The notes: generated from the letters alone by a model not told the origin. A stretch of 64,000 nucleotides of DNA from Heloderma charlesbogerti (GCA_026122225.1 JANEZZ010002877.1:62001-126000); one strand, 5' to 3'. Positions 22,951 to 34,021 are shown, counted from the first letter of the stretch. Numbers and translations are program-made.

Positions 22951-23684
22951 GGTAAATAATTCTGTGGGTAGTATCCTACCCAAGTTGTTCGACGTAGTAA
23001 CACTTAACACATAATAGAACTTAACACATCAGCATGTATTTTAAAACACTTCACCAAAGGGTGCTAGTTTATGTTTCTATCTCCTGTGCTTCCTTTCCAG
23101 AAGTCCACCATGAATTTTAAAATGAGTTTTTCCCTATATATTTAATTTAGGGGCATGGTGAAGTATTGGGTTTTGCAGCTGTTCGCTATCATTGGGGTAT
23201 GCTAGTCTGGGTTCTCTTACAGGGCATTCTTGGATTAGAAAGGCAGATTTAGAAAGGGGAATGCTAAGGGAAAAAGTAAGAACTTGCTCAAACCATTTTT
23301 TTAAAGGCATGTAAAGAATTGCAAGTGAAAATGATACAGTCTCATGCATACCTGATGATGGAGGGGAAAGCTCTTTGTGCAACGTGACAGCCCTGACTAG
23401 ACTATATGGGTGGAAGGGCAAAAGGTGTGGAATGTCTGTGTCTATTATGAAAAGAAGGAAATTGCTGTCTGTGCTCTGAACACAGTAGGCTCAATATATC
23501 CAGCTGACAGTCTGGCTAGTGAGCACTGTAGTACAAAGGCCATGAAACCGAGAACTGTCAATTCTTCATTTTTAAAGTAACTTGGCACCAATCACAGAAA
23601 TTCCTTTAAAAAGAAAAGAAAAAAGAATACATATGTGGGTTACAACTTGGCTACTTTTTAACTGGCGGCTCTCTGCTTTATTTC

Positions 23685-23686
23685 AG
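23685..23686 (+). promoter_or_regulatory. SPSB4: Probable splice acceptor of SPSB4 first coding exon
   Basis: The pyrimidine-rich stretch 'ctctgctttatttcag' ends in AG at 23685-23686, 163 bp before the start codon. SPSB genes have a noncoding first exon, so an acceptor here is expected; no transcript evidence is available. Confidence 0.5.
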
Positions 23687-23849
23687 TGTGTTTTCTGAAA
23701 ACATTGGCTCTCAAAGGGTCCAGAAAGGAGAAGTAAATCCACTCAACACGCGCCGAGTCATTGGCTCAGCTTGAAAGCGCTTTCATGAGTTAACACTGGT
23801 CCCAGATCCACCCTTCAGTCCCTGCAGCCAAGCAATCTGCTGCTGAGCA
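23687..23849 (+). other. SPSB4: Probable 5' UTR part of SPSB4 coding exon
   Basis: Sequence between the candidate acceptor and the start codon. It contains no other ATG in the SPSB4 frame that extends the protein. The start context GCAATGG has a purine at -3 and G at +4, a favourable vertebrate context. Confidence 0.5.
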
Positions 23850-24543
23850 ATGGGCCAAAAAATCTCAGGGAGCATAAAGTCTGTCGATGTGCGGGATCCC
23901 CCTTACAGACCAGTCAAACGAGAACTGAGGGGGCCGGATTTCTGCAAGCCCGCACGACTGGATATGTTGCTGGACATGCCCCCGGCCCATTTGGAGGTCC
24001 AGTACAAAAATGCTTGGAACAACGATGATCGATCCTTAAATATATTTGTGAAGGAAGATGACAAGCTAACCTTCCATAGACATCCGGTTGCCCAAAGCAC
24101 AGACTGCATTCGAGGGAAAGTTGGCTATACGAGGGGCCTGCATGTCTGGCAAATTCACTGGCCCACTAGGCAGCGAGGAACCCATGCTGTAGTTGGAGTG
24201 TCAACAGCGGAAGCTCCTTTACATTCTGTAGGATATACGTCGTTGGTTGGTAGCAATACTGAGTCGTGGGGCTGGGACCTCGGGCGTAACAAACTTTATC
24301 ACAACTGTAAAAATCAGCCTGGAGTGACATATCCTGTGTTTTTGGAACCAGATGAGGCTTTTGTACTCCCAGACTCCTTACTGGTGGTTTTGGATATGGA
24401 TGAAGGGACGCTTAGCTTCATCGTGGATGGACAGTACCTTGGAGTGGCCTTCAGGGGACTAAAAGGGAAAAAACTCTATCCTATAGTCAGTGCAGTATGG
24501 GGGCACTGTGAAATTACAATGAAATACATCAACGGACTTGATC
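23850..24543 (+). CDS. SPSB4: SPSB4 first coding exon (SPRY domain-containing SOCS box protein 4)
   Basis: SPSB proteins are substrate receptors of Elongin-Cullin5 ubiquitin ligases. The SPRY domain binds a short Asn-rich peptide on targets such as inducible nitric oxide synthase, and the SOCS box recruits the ligase. This exon encodes 231 residues plus one base of the next codon, then a GTAAGT donor at 24544, the exon boundary expected in the family. Seen directly: N-terminal [16 protein letters not shown] domain from about residue 34; pocket residues RHPVA (77-81), R109, Y129 and VWG (216-218) all present. The match is closer to SPSB4 than SPSB1 because of KRELRG (23-28), LTFHRH (73-78), [13 protein letters not shown] (174-186) and MKYINGLD (224-231). 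Oddities are cysteines at 86 and 153, where the family usually has small residues or glycine. The frame stays open 107 bases into the intron, so a read-through product would be 266 residues; this is probably meaningless. Confidence 0.95.
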
Positions 24544-24549
24544 GTAAGT
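24544..24549 (+). promoter_or_regulatory. SPSB4: Splice donor of SPSB4 coding exon
   Basis: GTAAGT directly follows codon 231 plus one base, matching the consensus donor and the family's exon boundary before the SOCS-box exon. Confidence 0.85.
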
Positions 24550-25020
24550 GTTTCATCACACATTTTTTATTCTCTTTTCAGAACAGCGGAATATGTTTCC
24601 AACTTCGTCAGCTTAACATTTCCTCCATCTTAAATGGACTGCTGGGGTAGGAGGTGTACTTGACTGTTCTATAACCTTCCAGTGAAATACACCCACCTGA
24701 TGATGGCTCTGCTGACAGTTCCAATTTGTAGCTGTAGGAAGATCACACAGATTGGCTCAAATGTCTAGTGTTCTAAAATGAATGTGGTACTCTACGTTAC
24801 AGATATTTTCTCCATTTAAATGTTGACTTCCAAAATAGTAAAGTGTATTTCTTTACTAACCTGGAGGCCCAGAGTGGAGGAAGTGTATTGTTCTCTTCTT
24901 TTGTGGTTTAGGCTTTGTTTTTGTTTTTTGCAGTATCAGAAATCTACAAAAAATTAAGAGTTCACAGTGAAAGTTCTAAATATTGAAATAAAAATGTTTG
25001 CAAAACAGACCCTTGTTGAA
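24550..25020. other. Unique intron sequence
   Basis: AT-rich; nothing recognised. Confidence 0.4.
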
Positions 25021-25031
25021 TTACAGGATAT
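25021..25031. repeat. 11-bp target-site duplication of the BovB element, 3' side
   Basis: TTACAGGATAT, repeated exactly at 29340-29350. Confidence 0.88.
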
Positions 25032-25474
25032 TCTTGTTGTTCAGTCTTTAAGTCGTGTCTGACTCTTCATGACCCCATGGACCATAGCACGCCAGGCCTT
25101 CCTGTCCCTCCCGGAGTGTGCTCAAGTTCATATTCATTGCATCGGTGATGCTATCTAGCCATCTCGTCCTCTGCTGTCCCCTTCTCCTTTTGCTTTCAAT
25201 CTTTCCCAGCATCAGGGTCTTTTCCAGGGAGTTTTCTCTTCGCATTAGGTGGCCAGAATATTGGAGCTTCAGCTTCAGTAACTGTCCTTCCAATGAGCAG
25301 TCAGGATTGATTTCCTTTAGGATTGACTGATTTGGCCTCCTTGCAGTCCAGGGGACTCATAAGAGTCTTCTCCAGCACCACAGTTTGAAAGCATCAATTC
25401 TTCGGTGCTCAGCGTTCCTTATACCCCAGCTGTCACAGCCATACATTACTACTGGGAAAACCATAGCTTTGATT

Positions 25475-26253
25475 TGTTGTTGTTGTTGTTCAGTCGTTCA
25501 GTCGTGTCCGACTCTTCGTGACCCCATGGACCATAGCACGCCAGGCCTTCCTGTCCTGCGCTCTCTCCCGGAGTGTGCTCAAGTTCATATTCATTGCATT
25601 CGTGATGCTATCCAGCCATCTCATCCTCTGCTGTCCTCTTCTCCTTTTGCCTTCAGTCTTTCCCAGCATCAGGGTCTTTTCCAGGGAGTTTTCTCTTCGC
25701 ATTACGTGGCCAAAATATTGGAGCTTCAGCTTCATTATCTGTCCTTCCAATGAGCACTCAGGGTTGATTTCCTTTAGGATTGACTGATTTGACCTCCTTG
25801 CAGTCCAGGGGACTCGTAAGAGTCTTCTCCAGCACCACAGTTCGAAAGCATCAATTCTTCGGCGCTCAGCCTTCCTTATAGTCCAGCTCTCACAGCCATA
25901 CATTACTACTGGGAAAACCATAGCTTTGATTAGACGGACCTTTGTCGGCAAGGTGATGTCTCTGCTTCTTACTATGCTGTCTAGGTTGGCCATAGCTTTC
26001 CTCCCAAGGAGCAAGCGTCTTTTAATTTCATGGCTACAGTCACCGTCTGCGGTGATCTTGGAGCCCAAGAAAGTAAAATCTGTCACTGCTTCCATTTCTT
26101 CCCCTTCTATATGCCAGGAAGTGATGGGGCCAGATGCCATGATCTTCGTTTTTTTAATGTTGAGTTTCAAACCAGCTTTTGCACTCTCCTCTTTCACCTT
26201 CAACAAGAGGCTCTTTAGATCCTCTTCGCTTTCTGCCATTAGGGTGGTATCGT
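25475..26253 (-). mobile_element. Younger BovB fragment (779 bp) inserted in the older BovB
   Basis: The 3' end begins with a TGTTGT run at 25475-25490. The 5' truncation falls inside the reverse transcriptase just after the catalytic motif, at 26253. It is flanked by the exact 12-bp duplication ATAGCTTTGATT at 25463-25474 and 26254-26265. Its 249-codon frame (26239 down to about 25490) is uninterrupted, consistent with recent arrival. Confidence 0.92.
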
Positions 26254-27695
26254 ATAGCTTTGATTAGATGAACCTTTGTCGGCAAGGTGATGTCTCTGCT
26301 TCTTACTATGCTGTCTAGGTTTGCCATAGCTTTCCTCCCAAGGAGCAAGCGTCTTTTAATTTCATGGCTACAATCACCATCTGCGGTGATCTTGGAGCCC
26401 AAGAAAGTAAAATCTGTCACTGCTTCCATTTCTTCCCTTTCTATATGCCAGGAAGTGATGGGGCCAGATGTCATGATCTTAGTTTTTTTAATGTTGAGCT
26501 TCAAACCAGCTTTTGCACTCTCCACTTTCACCCTCAACAAGAGGCTCTTGAGATCCTCTTCGCTTTCTGCCATTAGGGTGGTATTGTCTGAATATCTGAG
26601 GTTGTTGATAATTCTCCCAGCAATCTTAATTCCAACCTGTAATTCATCCAACCCCGCGTTTCTCATGACGTACTCTGCATATAAATTAAATAAGCAGGGT
26701 GACAATATACAGCCTTGTCATACTGCTTTCCCAATTTTGAACCAATCGGTTGTTCCATGTCCTGTTCTTACTGTTGCTTCTTGACCCTCGTACAGGTTTC
26801 TTAGGAGACAGGTAAGGTGGTCTGGTACTCCCATCTCTTTAAGCATTTGCCAGAGTTTGTTGTAATCCACACAATCAAAGGCTTTAGCATAGTCAATGAA
26901 GCAGAAATAGACATTTTTCTGGAATTCTCTTGCTTTCTCCATGATCCAGTGAATGTTGGTGATTTGATCTCTAGTTCCTCTGCCTCTTCGAAACCCCACT
27001 TGTACTTCCGGTAGTTCGCGGTTCACATACTGCTGAAGCCTAGCTTGTAGGATTTTGAGCATCACCTTGCTGGCATGTGAAATGAGTGCAATTGTGTGGT
27101 AGTTTGAACACTCTTTGGCGTTGCCCTTCTTTGGAATTGGAATGTAAACTGACCTTTTCCAGTCTTGTGGCCACTGTTGAGTGTTCCAAATTTGTTGGCA
27201 TATTGAGCGCAGCACTTTAACAGCATAATTTTTTAGGATTTTAAATAGCTCAGCTGGAATACTGTCATCTCTGCTAGCTTTGTTGTTAGTAATGCTTCCT
27301 AAGGCCCACTTGACTTCACTCTTGAGGATGTCCGGCTCAAGTTCAGTGACCGCACCATCATGGCTATCAGGGACATTCAGATCTTTCCTGTATAGTTCTT
27401 CTGTGTATTCTTTCCACCTCTTCTTAATCTCATCTGCTTCTGTTAGGTCCCTGCCTTCTTTGTCCTTTATCAGGCCCATCTTTGCACAAAACGTTCCCTT
27501 GAGATCTCCGATTTTCTTGAAAAGATCTCTAGTCTTTCCCATTCTATTGTTTTCCTTGATTTCTTTGCATTGTTCATTTAAGAAGGCCTTCTTGTCTCTT
27601 CTTGCTATTCTCTGGAACTCTGCATTCAGTTGGGTATATCTTCCCCTTTCTCCCTTGCTTTTCGCTTCCCTTCTTTCCTCAGATACTTGTAAAGC

Positions 27696-27703
27696 CTCAT
27701 CAG
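27696..27703. repeat. 8-bp target-site duplication, left
   Basis: CTCATCAG, part of the BovB endonuclease-RT linker. It is repeated at 28654-28661, after which the BovB sequence resumes exactly. Confidence 0.93.
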
Positions 27704-27950
27704 TAGGGATGGCGAAGAATTTCTCCACGAATCTCTGGGAGGCCGAATGCCAACGCATTCGGCCCCCCGAAACTGGTGGTGAAATTCTCCGCCGTCCCCC
27801 CCCCGGGATGGGACTTACCTCGTGCGAATGTCCCTCTTGCCGGTGGGTCCCGGCGGCAGTTCAGCGGGGGCAGTGGCGGCGGCCGGTCTTCTGACCGGCT
27901 GCCGCCGCCGCCATTGCAAAGTGAAAAAGGAAAGGAAAAAAAAACCACAC

Positions 27951-28420
27951 CCGTGATAGGCTACGTAACAATTTACGTAGCCTATCACAGCTAGATTTCC
28001 AAAGTCACCCGTGATAGGCCACGTAAATCGTCACATAGCCTATCACGGGTGACTTTGAAAAACAAACAAACAAACCGCGTATGCAAATGGCGGCGCCCAT
28101 GGGCGCCGCCATTTCCGTTCCTTAGTTTGGCACGTCTAGTCTACATAAAAATTTACGTAGACTACGGCGAAAATAAGGGCAACGCAAATAGCGTTCCCTT
28201 ATTTTCGCCGTAGTCTATGTAAATCTTTACGTAGACTAGACGTGCTAAACTAAGGAACGCAAATGGCGGCACCCCATAGGCGCCGCCATTTGCGTACACG
28301 CTTTTTTTTTTTTCAAAGTCACCCGTGATAGGCTACGTGACGATTTACATAGCCTATCACGGCTGAGTTTGGAAATCTAGCCGTGATAGGCTACGTAAAT
28401 CGTTACATAGCGTATTACGG
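27951..28420. repeat. Nested palindrome of about 470 bp
   Basis: The centre is near 28187. Outer modules are GTGATAGGCTACGTAA hairpins at 27951-27990, 28004-28053, 28320-28363 and 28381-28420. Middle modules are a perfect 30-bp palindrome at 28085-28114 and its counterpart at 28261-28290. The inner arms run from 28131 outward-in to a CACGTCTAGTCTAC stem ending at 28244. Each left module finds its complement at a matching distance on the right, so short hairpins and one long stem are both possible. Confidence 0.9.
28085..28114. repeat. Perfect 30-bp palindrome
   Basis: AAATGGCGGCGCCCA followed directly by its exact complement, with no spacer. Confidence 0.97.
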
Positions 28421-29350
28421 GGTTTTTTTTTCCTTTACTTTTTTTTTTCCGCGGCTGGGTAGACGGGGCGCTCCTCCCCGGCCTGAATTTCGGCGGTGAG
28501 GGATTGGGCGCCTCCCCCCCGGCCTGAATTTCAGCCGGGCGAGGCGGGGCGCCTCCCCCCCCCTCGCCTGAACTTCGGGGGGAGAACCGAAGCGCCTCCC
28601 CCCCACCGCGAAGCAAGCTGCGGGACCACGTAAGTCCCTTTCGTCCATCCCTACTCATCAGACGGCCACTTTGCTTTCTTGCATTTCTTTTTCTTTGGGA
28701 TGGATTTCGTTGCTGCCTCCTGAACAGTGTTATGGACCTCCGTCCATAGTTCCTCAGGCACTCTGTCTATCAGGTCTAATCCCTGAAATCTATTCCTCAC
28801 ATCCACTGCATATTCACAAGGGATATGATTTAGGTCATACCTGAATGGTTTAGTGGTTTTCCCTACGTTCTTCAATTTCAGCTGAAATTTTGCAATAAGA
28901 AGCTCATGATCTGAGCCACAGTCAGCTCCAGGTCTTGTTTTTACTGACTGTATAGAGCTTCTCCATCTTTGGCTGCAAAGGACATAATCAATCTGATTTC
29001 GATATTGACCATCTGGTGATGTCCATTTGTAGAGTCGCCTCTTGTGCTGTTGGAAAAGAGGGTTTGCTATGATCAATGTGTTCTCTTGGCAAAAGTCTAT
29101 TAGCCTTTATCTTGCTTCATTTTGTACACCAAGGCCATGCTTGCCTGTTATCCCGGTGATTTCTTGACTTCCTCCTTTAGCATTCCAATCCCCTATGATG
29201 AAGAGGACATCTTTTTTTGGAGTTAGTTCTAGAAGGTGTTGTAGGTCTTCATAGAACTGATCAACCTCAGCTTCTTCAGCCTCAGTGGTTGGGGCATAGA
29301 CTTGAATTACTGTGATGTTGAATGGTTTGCCTTGGAGTATTACAGGATAT

Positions 29351-31468
29351 AATGCCTTGCAAAATGATGTCTGACTTTAGAAATTGGGCTTGAGAACTGG
29401 GTTCTGCTCCTCACAGGAAGCGTCTCTTGAACCTTCCGCAGCCTATTTATGAAATTGCTCCCATGTGTGGTTAAGCACAAGTTGTGAGCCCCTCTTGGAC
29501 AAGGTTGTTTATTTATGTAGTGCCATACTCTGAGCTGGTGGTTTATACATTTGAATACAGGAAATCAATATTCAGAAGTAGCTGTACTACAGCAGAGGGA
29601 TCCAGAGAATCTTTATAGAGGAGGAGGAGGAGGAGGAGAACTCTTTAATCTCCTTTTTTTAACCTCAGCTAAGAGATGTGATACTTCCCATCCCTGGGTT
29701 TTGCTGAACATTCTTTACTTAAGCAATCCCAAAGAAATGATGTGCACCTGCACTTTATCAGACTTCTGAAGTCTGCCTTCATTACAGAATATGCTTTGGT
29801 CTGTTGCTTTTAAGGATGTCCTGGAACTTTACCTGACGTAATTATTGGAGCTACGCATTTCTATATGCTCAAGTGGTGGGAGGAAGACAATGTGACCTAG
29901 ATTTGTGAAGCTGCTGCTTCCACTTCTGGATTTGAAAAGTCAGTGTCAGTAATGTGCCCCAGGTAGTAAAAGGGGAGGCTTCTTCACCCCAGGACTCCTT
30001 CACTTCCCCTTGTTTTGTCTAAGTAAAATGTAAGGCTTACTCCATAGGACAGGACAGCCACATGGGTAAGCTGCACATAACATTGGTGCATGGACAGAAC
30101 TCTTTAGAGTATATAGTTTTTAACTCTCAATAGACGGCAAAAGCTGTGGCTAAATATACTCCCCCCCTCCACCAACAAAATACCAGCATATTTTTCCTTA
30201 AAGCTCTTATTGCCAACCATTTAGAATGTGGGGAAAATGTATAAAAGCTGGCAAACCACCAAATGATCAGTGATTGGGGAAAAGGGGTGGGGGCATGTCT
30301 GTCTGGATAACCTCGGAGGGCCAAATTTGGCCCCTGAGCCTGAGCTTCTGCACCTCTGCTTTATAGAATTAGGTAGTAGCCACTCACGCAAATGGATTAC
30401 CAGAGTTCTGCCAGTTTTGCATGGAGAGGTCATGTCACTTTGCACATACAAAGTGGGTTCAAGTTCTGTGCCACTAAGCACTTCTCAGAAGCACATTTGC
30501 ATTAATAAGCTTTTGGTGTAATTTTCTTTTATGCTATGAGCATGAGATGAAGTGGTCTGGCTCAAAACAAAACTACAGAGCAAAGTAGGGCACAATTTTA
30601 AAAACGTACAATGCCTCTGGCTACATCCCTCTTTGCTGCGCTCCCTTTCATTTTAACCTTTCATCAGGTGTCTAAATCCTTCTCCTTATGAAGTTTTCTC
30701 TATTTTATGTGCTAGCTGTTATAAAAATCACAAAGGCTTGGACCTTTTAACTCCTTCTATCTTAATAAGTACATTTTAAAATGGCCCCTTCACATCAGGA
30801 GTTTTTTTTATCAACTGAACTTTTTCCAGTACACTGTGGCTATACCTTAAATGAAAATTCTAACATCTTAAAAGAAAGATGAAAGAACCAGAAGTTTTAT
30901 AGCAATTGGGTTTAAGCTGGAAAGAATTTTCTGTTTTGACTTATGTGCAAAAATGTTTTATATTTCTTTGGGAAGCTAACAAAAGCTGGCTGAACAAAAA
31001 CTGAACTGTAAGCAAACGGAAATGACCCTGAGCAATGTTGGGATCTGAGACAAAAGAATATGGGCAACTTTACAGACAGAGCATGCTTTTTCCCTCCACA
31101 CAAAGGGCTTGTCCATTCAAAATTTTCACTAGCATATTATGTAACAACATGGTTACTGTCATGTTTTTCTATGCTGGTTTACTTAAGTAAGCAAAAAACT
31201 TTAGGAGAAAGATCATTTGCCTTAATTTTAAAACATCAGCCTCTATCCAGAAGATACTCAAAATTGCATTTTTCTATACGACTCCTTAGTGCCTGTGCTA
31301 TCTTAATTTTATCACTATTTCTCTCCTCTCCCAGGAGCCTGATCAAATTGCTTGAGCATGCAGTTCGTTTACCTGAGCAAATCCTCTACTATCTTGAACT
31401 ATCCTGCACTAGTACTAATGTTGGGAATTCCCATGAAATAAACATAGAAGGGAAGCCATAGGTGCAAC
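29351..31468. other. Intron sequence, mostly unrecognised
   Basis: It contains a short GGA run (29621-29637) and a fragment of the 31477 MITE family near 30306-30360 ('gagggccaaatttggcccctgagcc'-type, shortened). No gene is supported. Confidence 0.4.
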
Positions 31469-31476
31469 CACTAAAG

Positions 31477-31818
31477 CAGGGGCATTGAACCTAAGGCCAT
31501 GGACAAAATCCAGCTTGCCTGGAATCCCAGTCTGGTCCTCTGGGTCCCCCAGTTAGCCATGCCCCCTTCCCCTGGCTCCACCCCTTTTCCCCTGACCATC
31601 AGTAGCTTTTGCATGGTTCCCTCTCTCCCATTCTAAAAGGTTGAAATGCCTCTCCTAAGGATTAGTTACTGGCAGTAAGAACTTTTATCTAAAATATGCC
31701 AGTATTTTGGTCCCCATTGCCTTTTGCCTTTGGTCCTGCCTACCACTGGAATGCGGCCTGCAACAGCTTCTCTGAAATTTAATCCGGCTCTTGGGTTGAA
31801 AGAGGTTTGACACCCCTG
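31477..31818 (+). mobile_element. hAT-type MITE, copy B, with 8-bp duplication
   Basis: It starts CAGGGGCATTG and ends GACACCCCTG. Flanks CACTAAAG (31469-31476) and CACTAAAA (31819-31826) match at seven of eight. The body is colinear with 6096-6406 and with the copy split by CR1 at 37314-41402. Confidence 0.85.
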
Positions 31819-31826
31819 CACTAAAA

Positions 31827-33234
31827 TCTGGTATCCAAGCATGGAGGGTAGTGGTGGTGGTTCTGAAATGGCAACCTTCTAACAACTGAGCAAACAAGAA
31901 TAAAATCTTTACTAGATACTTGGGTAATGATCCAGCATATTGGAGCCACAAGTTCACCCTTTGGGAACATAAGATTCCTAGATTGCAGTGTCTGAGTAAA
32001 AAGGAATTACCTGTCTCAGTACTTCAGCCTGAGAGCAGTGTGGAATTGAGGCCTCAGGAATGCCCACAGAGATCACTGTTAATTCTCCATATGTTTTAAA
32101 AACTGAAAATGATGGAGGGAAGAGGAAGGATTGTCAGTGAGGAATGAGGCATTGTAAGGCATTGGTGAAGTCAGTGATGAAACTTCCCCTGACTGTAATG
32201 GAAATTATGCTTTGAGGTATATTGCACTAGCAGCCTTTCTTTTGCCTTCATTGACTCCTGTAGTGCGGGAAAGAACAGGGGTGGAAATATGTTTAGGACG
32301 TCCCCCCACCCCCACCAGATTGTTAATAATGTTTTAGGATTATATTCAAAAGAAAATAATAGGATATTTTTAGCTCAATAAAATTAGGTTGAACTTCGTA
32401 AAGGGAGCTAAAGAACTGAATGTAGCAGCATACTTGCTGACTAAAGGTCTGCAGGCTTCTAAATGAATGGTATGATAGTGTTTGTGGTAAACAGAAGCCT
32501 TGCTGGGTGATATTGAGATGGATGCTGAGCACTGATTAGGAGACTTAGCAAGTGTGTGTATGTGTGTTTATGTATGCCAGTGGGGGCATGGCAGAGCACA
32601 GTCAAAATATAGTAACATTCTTGTTCCTACTACTTTCTAATGTAATTCATATCTCCAAGCACAGAGTAGCAACTGTTCCAAGAACAAAGTCAGACTGCAG
32701 TGTATGTCTGGGTGGTCTAGTTTTCCCTTTCAGTATGACTAACCTATAAAATATGTACAGGTGTGACAGTGCACAGGGCTGCTTTAATCAACGTTGATAT
32801 ATCGGCATTATATGGAGTTTTACTTGGGAAGTAGGTTGCATCCCATTCTGTTACTCAGCCTGTCATTTGGACTACCTTATGGAAAGTCACTTTAAAAGAT
32901 GAGATGTGTAGTGTTGGCAGTGTGGCAGTTAAAATGTTCAGGACTGTACATAAGTGAGGTTACCACTGCAGCATGCTTGGCTAAATTATCTGCTTCACAA
33001 TGGCTCGGTATGAGCTATGTATATTTTAGCATGCACACACATGCATTGGAGAAAAGACTATTAAAGTTCAGGGAGTATTTCTATTTGTTTGTATTTAGTA
33101 AAGTCTTCACTCACAGACTTACTATTGGAGTGGCTAGAAAAGGAGTTCTTTCTCTGTTTCCTTGGCGACAGTAAGGTCTGCTTAGTGTCTGTATTGGCCC
33201 CAGGAGCGTAGCCAAGGAGCGTAGCCAAGTCATT
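31827..33234. other. Intron sequence, nothing recognised
   Basis: No gene or clear repeat. A 13-bp unit (ggagcgtagccaa) is tandemly duplicated at 33201-33226, next to the LTR-like segment. Confidence 0.4.
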
Positions 33235-33707
33235 TGTAGTGTTAGAGGGGCCTAGAAATCCATAATGCTTGCTTAAGTTAATTATTGGTGCAATTCCCAT
33301 GCTAGTAAGCCTCTGAGCATGTGCAGATGAGTCAAAAGGCTGATAACAGCCTTCTAAGAACATTCCTTGCTAATGAGGAGAATTTCTTATCACTGATGTG
33401 CCTGAGAAGCAGAGTTTGTTTACCTTGAAGCTACAGGTGGCTATGCTTGAGAACCAAGTGCTGTGCTGGGAATGGACACTAGGGGCATTTGCTAGTGTTG
33501 TGCTGCCTCATTGCTGACATGTGTGGTATAAAACCCATTTGACCCAATGGCTCGCGGTTCAGAGAAGCTGTCTGATCCAACCATTGGGTACGCCTGTGTG
33601 CTGTAAGTTACTCAATAAACTCTCCTTGTAAGTAAACCTGTGGATCTGATTTATCACTATCTTGGCACCTCTAAGTTACGTGTTCAGAGCCTACGGCCAG
33701 GGCAACA
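33235..33707 (+). repeat. Candidate solo LTR (endogenous retrovirus-like)
   Basis: A TG...CA bounded segment (TGTAGTG to GGCAACA) with promoter-like TATAAAA at 33527-33533 and AATAAA at 33614-33619, spaced as in a retroviral LTR, and a T/G-rich stretch after the polyadenylation signal. No internal retroviral sequence is attached. A matching target duplication was not found (flanks gtcatt and cgttgt), so the exact edges are uncertain. Confidence 0.42.
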
Positions 33708-33714
33708 CGTTGTC

Positions 33715-33960
33715 TTATTCTTTTTAATTTATTTCCTACAATTTATATGCTACCTTTCCTCTAGCAGTAGCAGTATCCTTAGTTCTTCCCCTTCCGTTAT
33801 ATTGTCACAACAATCCTGTGAGGCTGAGAGATAGTGACTGGCCCAAAGCTCACCCATGGAGCTTTATGGCTGAGTGGGTATTTGAACCCAGTCATTAGGG
33901 CACAATCCTATGCATGTTTAGAGAGAAAAAAGTCCTGCAACTCTCAGCATTCCCCAGCCA
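33715..33960. repeat. Old interspersed repeat fragments
   Basis: 33715-33897 resembles the repeat at 2970-3150 ('cacaacaatcctgtgaggctg', shortened, and 'atttgaaccca'). 33899-33960 is half of the hairpin repeat at 54301-54396 ('gggcacaatcctatgc'). Confidence 0.5.
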
Positions 33961-34019
33961 GCTTCTTCAAGTAGAATCCTTAAGGTTGAATGTCTTGAGG
34001 CATTTCTGCTGACCAAGTG

Positions 34020-34021
<2 letters not shown>

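Larger units (their letters stand above)
27704..28653. mobile_element. Hairpin-rich nonautonomous hAT-type element, copy 1 (950 bp)
   Basis: It starts TAGGGATGG and ends CCATCCCTA, perfect short inverted termini, with an exact 8-bp duplication CTCATCAG in a known target (BovB). Boundaries are certain because the host BovB frame continues on both sides. The left 90 bp match the reverse complement of the right end of copy 2 ('aggccgaatgcca' and 'attcggccccccga'). The interior 27951-28420 is one nested palindrome built from smaller palindromes. The right 200 bp are GC-rich. There is no transposase, so movement must have depended on an autonomous hAT elsewhere. Confidence 0.93.
25032..29339 (-). 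mobile_element. Older BovB LINE, 5'-truncated, carrying two insertions
   Basis: The element reads on the - strand. Its 3' end is at 25032 and its truncated 5' start is at 29339 inside the endonuclease domain. It is flanked by the exact 11-bp duplication TTACAGGATAT. It now lies in three blocks (25032-25474, 26266-27703, 28662-29339, plus duplicated target bases), separated by a younger BovB fragment and a hAT-type element, each with its own target duplication. Confidence 0.93.
25048..29339 (-). pseudogene. BovB ORF2 in three blocks, broken
   Basis: Block 28662-29339 encodes the endonuclease (VYAPTTEAEE, GDWNAKGG, NQIDYVLC, GSDHELL), with a stop at about 29107. Block 26266-27703 encodes the linker and reverse transcriptase (FCFIDYAKAFDCVDYNKL). 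At the catalytic motif it reads YSDN instead of the YADD of the copy at 1-2220 (near 26582-26593), so even an uninterrupted protein would be catalytically impaired. Block 25048-25474 encodes the C-terminus (LQYSGHLMRRENSLEKTLML). A frame break lies near 26715. Confidence 0.85.

Noticed and set aside
24544..24650. Extended SPSB4 product of 266 residues
   Set aside because: The extra residues begin at a consensus GTAAGT donor and are unlike the SPSB C-terminus; this is intron read-through.
27951..28420. CRISPR-like array of regularly repeated palindromes
   Set aside because: Eukaryotic context, no constant repeat-spacer spacing, no Cas genes, and exact hAT boundaries explain the block.
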